Shown: positions 53,086 to 54,789 of the stretch, piece after piece
Numbering within the stretch: position 1 is the first letter of the stretch
How the letters are laid out: the number at the start of each line of letters is the position of its first letter
Assembly: GCF_001945395.1 (NCBI RefSeq)
Contig: NZ_MSXV01000012.1
Coordinates: 1-54,789 of the forward strand
DNA length: 54,789 nucleotides
Source: Pseudomonas sp. PA15(2017)
Lineage (GTDB): Bacteria > Pseudomonadota > Gammaproteobacteria > Pseudomonadales > Pseudomonadaceae
Reading direction: 5' to 3'
Made by a program: the position numbers and the translations under genes
Notes under the pieces: model-generated
Told to the model about the DNA's origin: nothing
The model's database searches: none
Seen by the model: the letters and a program-made list of their open reading frames with translations, nothing else

Positions 53086-54372
53086 ATGAGTGGCTTCGAG
53101 CAAAAATGCCTCTGGGCAGTGGTGACGCCGGCACCGATCAACGCTGGCGCTCTGGTTGGCGACGTGAAGGCCGACGTGTGCGTCATCGGCGGCGGCATCA
53201 CCGGGCTGTCGGCGGCGCTGCGACTGCTCGAGGCGGGCAAGAGCGTATGCGTGCTGGAGGCCTTCGAGGTCGGCCATGGTGGTTCGGGGCGCAACGTCGG
53301 GCTGGTCAACGCCGGCACCTGGATCAAGCCCGACGATGTGGAAGCCACCCTGGGCGAAAAGACCGGCGGCCGCCTCAACAAGGTACTGGGCGATGCGCCG
53401 GCAATGGTGTTCGAAGCCATCGAGCGCTACCAGATCGACTGCCAGGCGCGCCATCAAGGCACCTTGCACATGGCTCACAACGCCGCCGGCCTGGAAGACC
53501 TAAAGGCCCGCGAGGCCCAGTGGCGCCGCCGCGGCGCGGATGTCGAGCTGCTGACCGGCGCCACCTGTGTGGAGCATTGCGGCACCGACAAGATCACCGG
53601 CGCGCTGCTGGACCGTCGCGCCGGCACCATCAATCCCATGGGCTATACCCAGGGCCTCGCCGCCGCCGTGCTGCGTTTGGGCGGCACCCTGCATCAGCAA
53701 TCGCCGGTCAGCGAGCTGCACAAGCAGGCCGATGGCTGGCGGGTGCGCACGGCCCTGGGCACGGTCACGGCCGAGAAGATCGTGATTTCCACCGGTGCCT
53801 ACACCGAGGGCGACTGGACCGAGGTGCAGCGCAACTTCTTCCGCGGCTATTACTACCAGGTTGCCTCGAGGCCGTTGAGCGGCGCGGCGGCCGACACCGT
53901 GCTGCCCCACGGCCAGGGTTCGTGGGACACCCGCACGGTGCTCAGCAGCATCCGCCGTGACGATCAGGACCGCCTGCTGCTGGGCAGCATGGGCAAATCG
54001 AGCAATAAGCCGGACTGGTTCGTGCGCAGTTGGGCGGACCGCATCCAGGGCCATTACTTCCCGCAGCTCGGCAAGGTCGACTGGGAAATGCACTGGACCG
54101 GTTGCATCGACTTCACCCCGGACCACCTGATGAAGCTGTTCGAACCGGCGCCTGGCGTGGTCGCGGTAACCGGCTACAACGGCCGCGGCAATACCACCGG
54201 CACCGTGGTGGGCCACGCCCTCGCCGACTACCTGCTCGAGAGCGACAGCAGCGTGCTGCCCATTCCGCTGTCGCGGATGAAAGCGCTGCGCAGCGCCGGG
54301 CTGCGCACCTGTTACTACGAAGCGGGCTTCTCGCTGTACCACGCCGGCCAGTGTCTGCGGGTGATCCTCTAG
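53086..54372 (+). CDS. amaA: L-pipecolate oxidase AmaA
   Basis: AmaA oxidises pipecolate to piperideine-6-carboxylate, passing electrons to the respiratory chain or oxygen. The 428-residue FAD protein of the D-amino-acid oxidase-like family has the dinucleotide-binding motif VCVIGGGITGLSAALRLL near residues 31-48 and a glycine-rich GHGGSGRNVGLVNAG segment. The ATG at 53086 follows GGAGAG and begins the conserved part. The C-terminus is intact; an IS element begins only about 20 bases after the stop, so the 3' flank is disturbed. Confidence 0.92.
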   Translation: MSGFEQKCLWAVVTPAPINAGALVGDVKADVCVIGGGITGLSAALRLLEAGKSVCVLEAFEVGHGGSGRNVGLVNAGTWIKPDDVEATLGEKTGGRLNKVLGDAPAMVFEAIERYQIDCQARHQGTLHMAHNAAGLEDLKAREAQWRRRGADVELLTGATCVEHCGTDKITGALLDRRAGTINPMGYTQGLAAAVLRLGGTLHQQSPVSELHKQADGWRVRTALGTVTAEKIVISTGAYTEGDWTEVQRNFFRGYYYQVASRPLSGAAADTVLPHGQGSWDTRTVLSSIRRDDQDRLLLGSMGKSSNKPDWFVRSWADRIQGHYFPQLGKVDWEMHWTGCIDFTPDHLMKLFEPAPGVVAVTGYNGRGNTTGTVVGHALADYLLESDSSVLPIPLSRMKALRSAGLRTCYYEAGFSLYHAGQCLRVIL

Positions 54373-54393
54373 AATCTGATCACGGTCTTTTTA

Positions 54394-54674
54394 GAACCTG
54401 TCTCGGATCTTTTCCTGCACACTATGGGTATGAGAAAGCACCGTTATCCGAGCGATGTGAGTCGCGAGCAGTTTGAACAAATCCGTTCTTTGCTGGAAAG
54501 CGCCCGCAAGCGTACCAAGCCTCGCACCGTGGAGCTGTATGAGGTGTGGTGCGCGGTGCTGTATCTGTTGAAAACAGGCTGTCAGTGGCGCTTTCTGCCT
54601 AGCGATTTCCCCCGTTGGCAAACTGTGCACCGCTACTTCCGTCAATGGAGTGAGCCTGATCAGAATGGGGTAAG
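54394..54674 (+). mobile_element. 5' part of an IS5-family element, interrupted
   Basis: The left end of an IS5-type element appears to start near 54394, with GAACCTGTCTCGG resembling a terminal repeat, after TTAG. Its transposase gene begins at 54424 or 54430. The element is cut at 54675, where an IS3-family end begins, so it is a truncated copy unless the rest lies beyond the inserted IS. The exact left boundary is approximate. Confidence 0.65.
54430..54674 (+). pseudogene. IS5-family transposase, N-terminal fragment
   Basis: About 82 codons of an IS5-type (DUF4096-containing) transposase are visible, including ELYEVWCAVLYLLKTGCQWR, then LPSDFPRW and YFRQWSEPDQNG, which is the typical N-terminal domain. 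At 54675 the reading runs into the IS3 terminal sequence and stops after six foreign residues. The catalytic DDE residues are missing here, so this piece cannot be active. A start at 54424 would add two residues. Confidence 0.8.
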
Positions 54675-54789
54675 TGAATCGCCCCGGCTTTCCTAGACAC
54701 TTTCCAAGCTCTGGATATATCGCTTCTCAAACTCCACTGGCGATAGCTGCATAGCGCTGCTGTGCCGGCGTTTAGGGTTATAGAACATC
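54675..54789 (-). mobile_element. End of an IS3-family insertion sequence
   Basis: The IS starts at 54675 with TGAATCGCCCCGGCTTTCCT, consistent with the TG...CA ends of IS3-family elements, and runs off the window. It carries the 3' end of its transposase on the minus strand. It lies inside an IS5-type element, a nested insertion. The other end, and any target duplication, lie outside the window. Confidence 0.8.
54693..54789 (-). CDS. IS3-family transposase OrfB, C-terminal end (partial)
   Basis: The last 31 codons and stop (TAG at 54693-54695) are present on the minus strand. They begin MFYNPKRRHSSAMQLSPVEF and end in QSLESV, the usual C-terminus of IS3-family OrfB integrases. Translation is complete to the terminal repeat. 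The catalytic core lies beyond the window edge, so activity cannot be judged. Confidence 0.85.
   Translation of the reverse strand, partial: MFYNPKRRHSSAMQLSPVEFEKRYIQSLESV

Noticed and set aside
1..54789. tRNA, rRNA or CRISPR loci
   Set aside because: No cloverleaf with a tRNA-type TTC loop, no rRNA sequence and no regularly spaced direct repeats were noticed on reading.

Overview
The window is chromosomal DNA from a Pseudomonas species. It is GC-rich throughout, and the gene content and order are typical of the genus: fpr-finR, dgkA-erdR, recX-recA-cinA, mutS-fdxA-rsmZ and pykA-sadC-fumA blocks, plus a hglS-lysR-amaB-amaA lysine-catabolism locus. All start sites and family assignments come from reading the sequence; no database search was run.

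Layout. (1) 1-9.2 kb is a conserved housekeeping block: Fpr with its regulator FinR, DgkA, an ErdR-type response regulator, an EamA transporter, a DTW-domain tRNA-modifying enzyme, a small exported protein, a LOG-family protein, and the SOS genes recX/recA with a LexA box, then cinA. (2) 9.3-14.5 kb is a complete 2-ketogluconate catabolic operon (kguE-kguK-kguT-kguD) with its repressor gene ptxS. Two identical 14-bp PtxS-type operators mark ptxS and kguE. The operon lies between cinA and mutS. (3) 14.6-18.3 kb holds mutS, fdxA and, on the minus strand, the RsmZ small RNA with a perfect GacA box. The usual neighbour rpoS is missing. (4) 18.3-26 kb holds a PilZ protein, two small envelope proteins, a UspE-like protein, pykA, a ferredoxin reductase, a SadC-like diguanylate cyclase and class I fumarase.

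(5) 26.2-31.8 kb is an iron-uptake unit (ECF sigma factor, FecR-type anti-sigma factor, TonB-dependent receptor with an STN signalling domain) read from a Fur box, with a divergent DUF1028 gene and a cysteine hydrolase. (6) 31.9-40.5 kb holds metE, an amine-related cluster (an AraC-type regulator fused to an NTF2-like domain, a PuuB-like oxidase, a cupin and an orphan PotF-like binding protein), a second cupin, an AraC regulator and a cation-efflux protein. (7) 41.3-48.7 kb holds pit, a GNAT gene, and a GntR-regulated operon of a PcaB/adenylosuccinate-lyase-type enzyme, DctA and a divergent class II fumarase. This operon is the best candidate for an undescribed pathway: uptake of a dicarboxylate adduct, cleavage to fumarate, and entry into the TCA cycle. 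(8) 48.8-54.4 kb is the D-lysine/pipecolate locus (HglS, LysR, AmaB, AmaA). (9) The last 400 bases contain an IS5-type element interrupted by the end of an IS3-family element.

Several intergenic repeats stand out: a 286-bp cloverleaf-like palindromic element between finR and dgkA, two related copies of a roughly 130-bp element, and several REP-like palindromes. No tRNA, rRNA or CRISPR array was seen.
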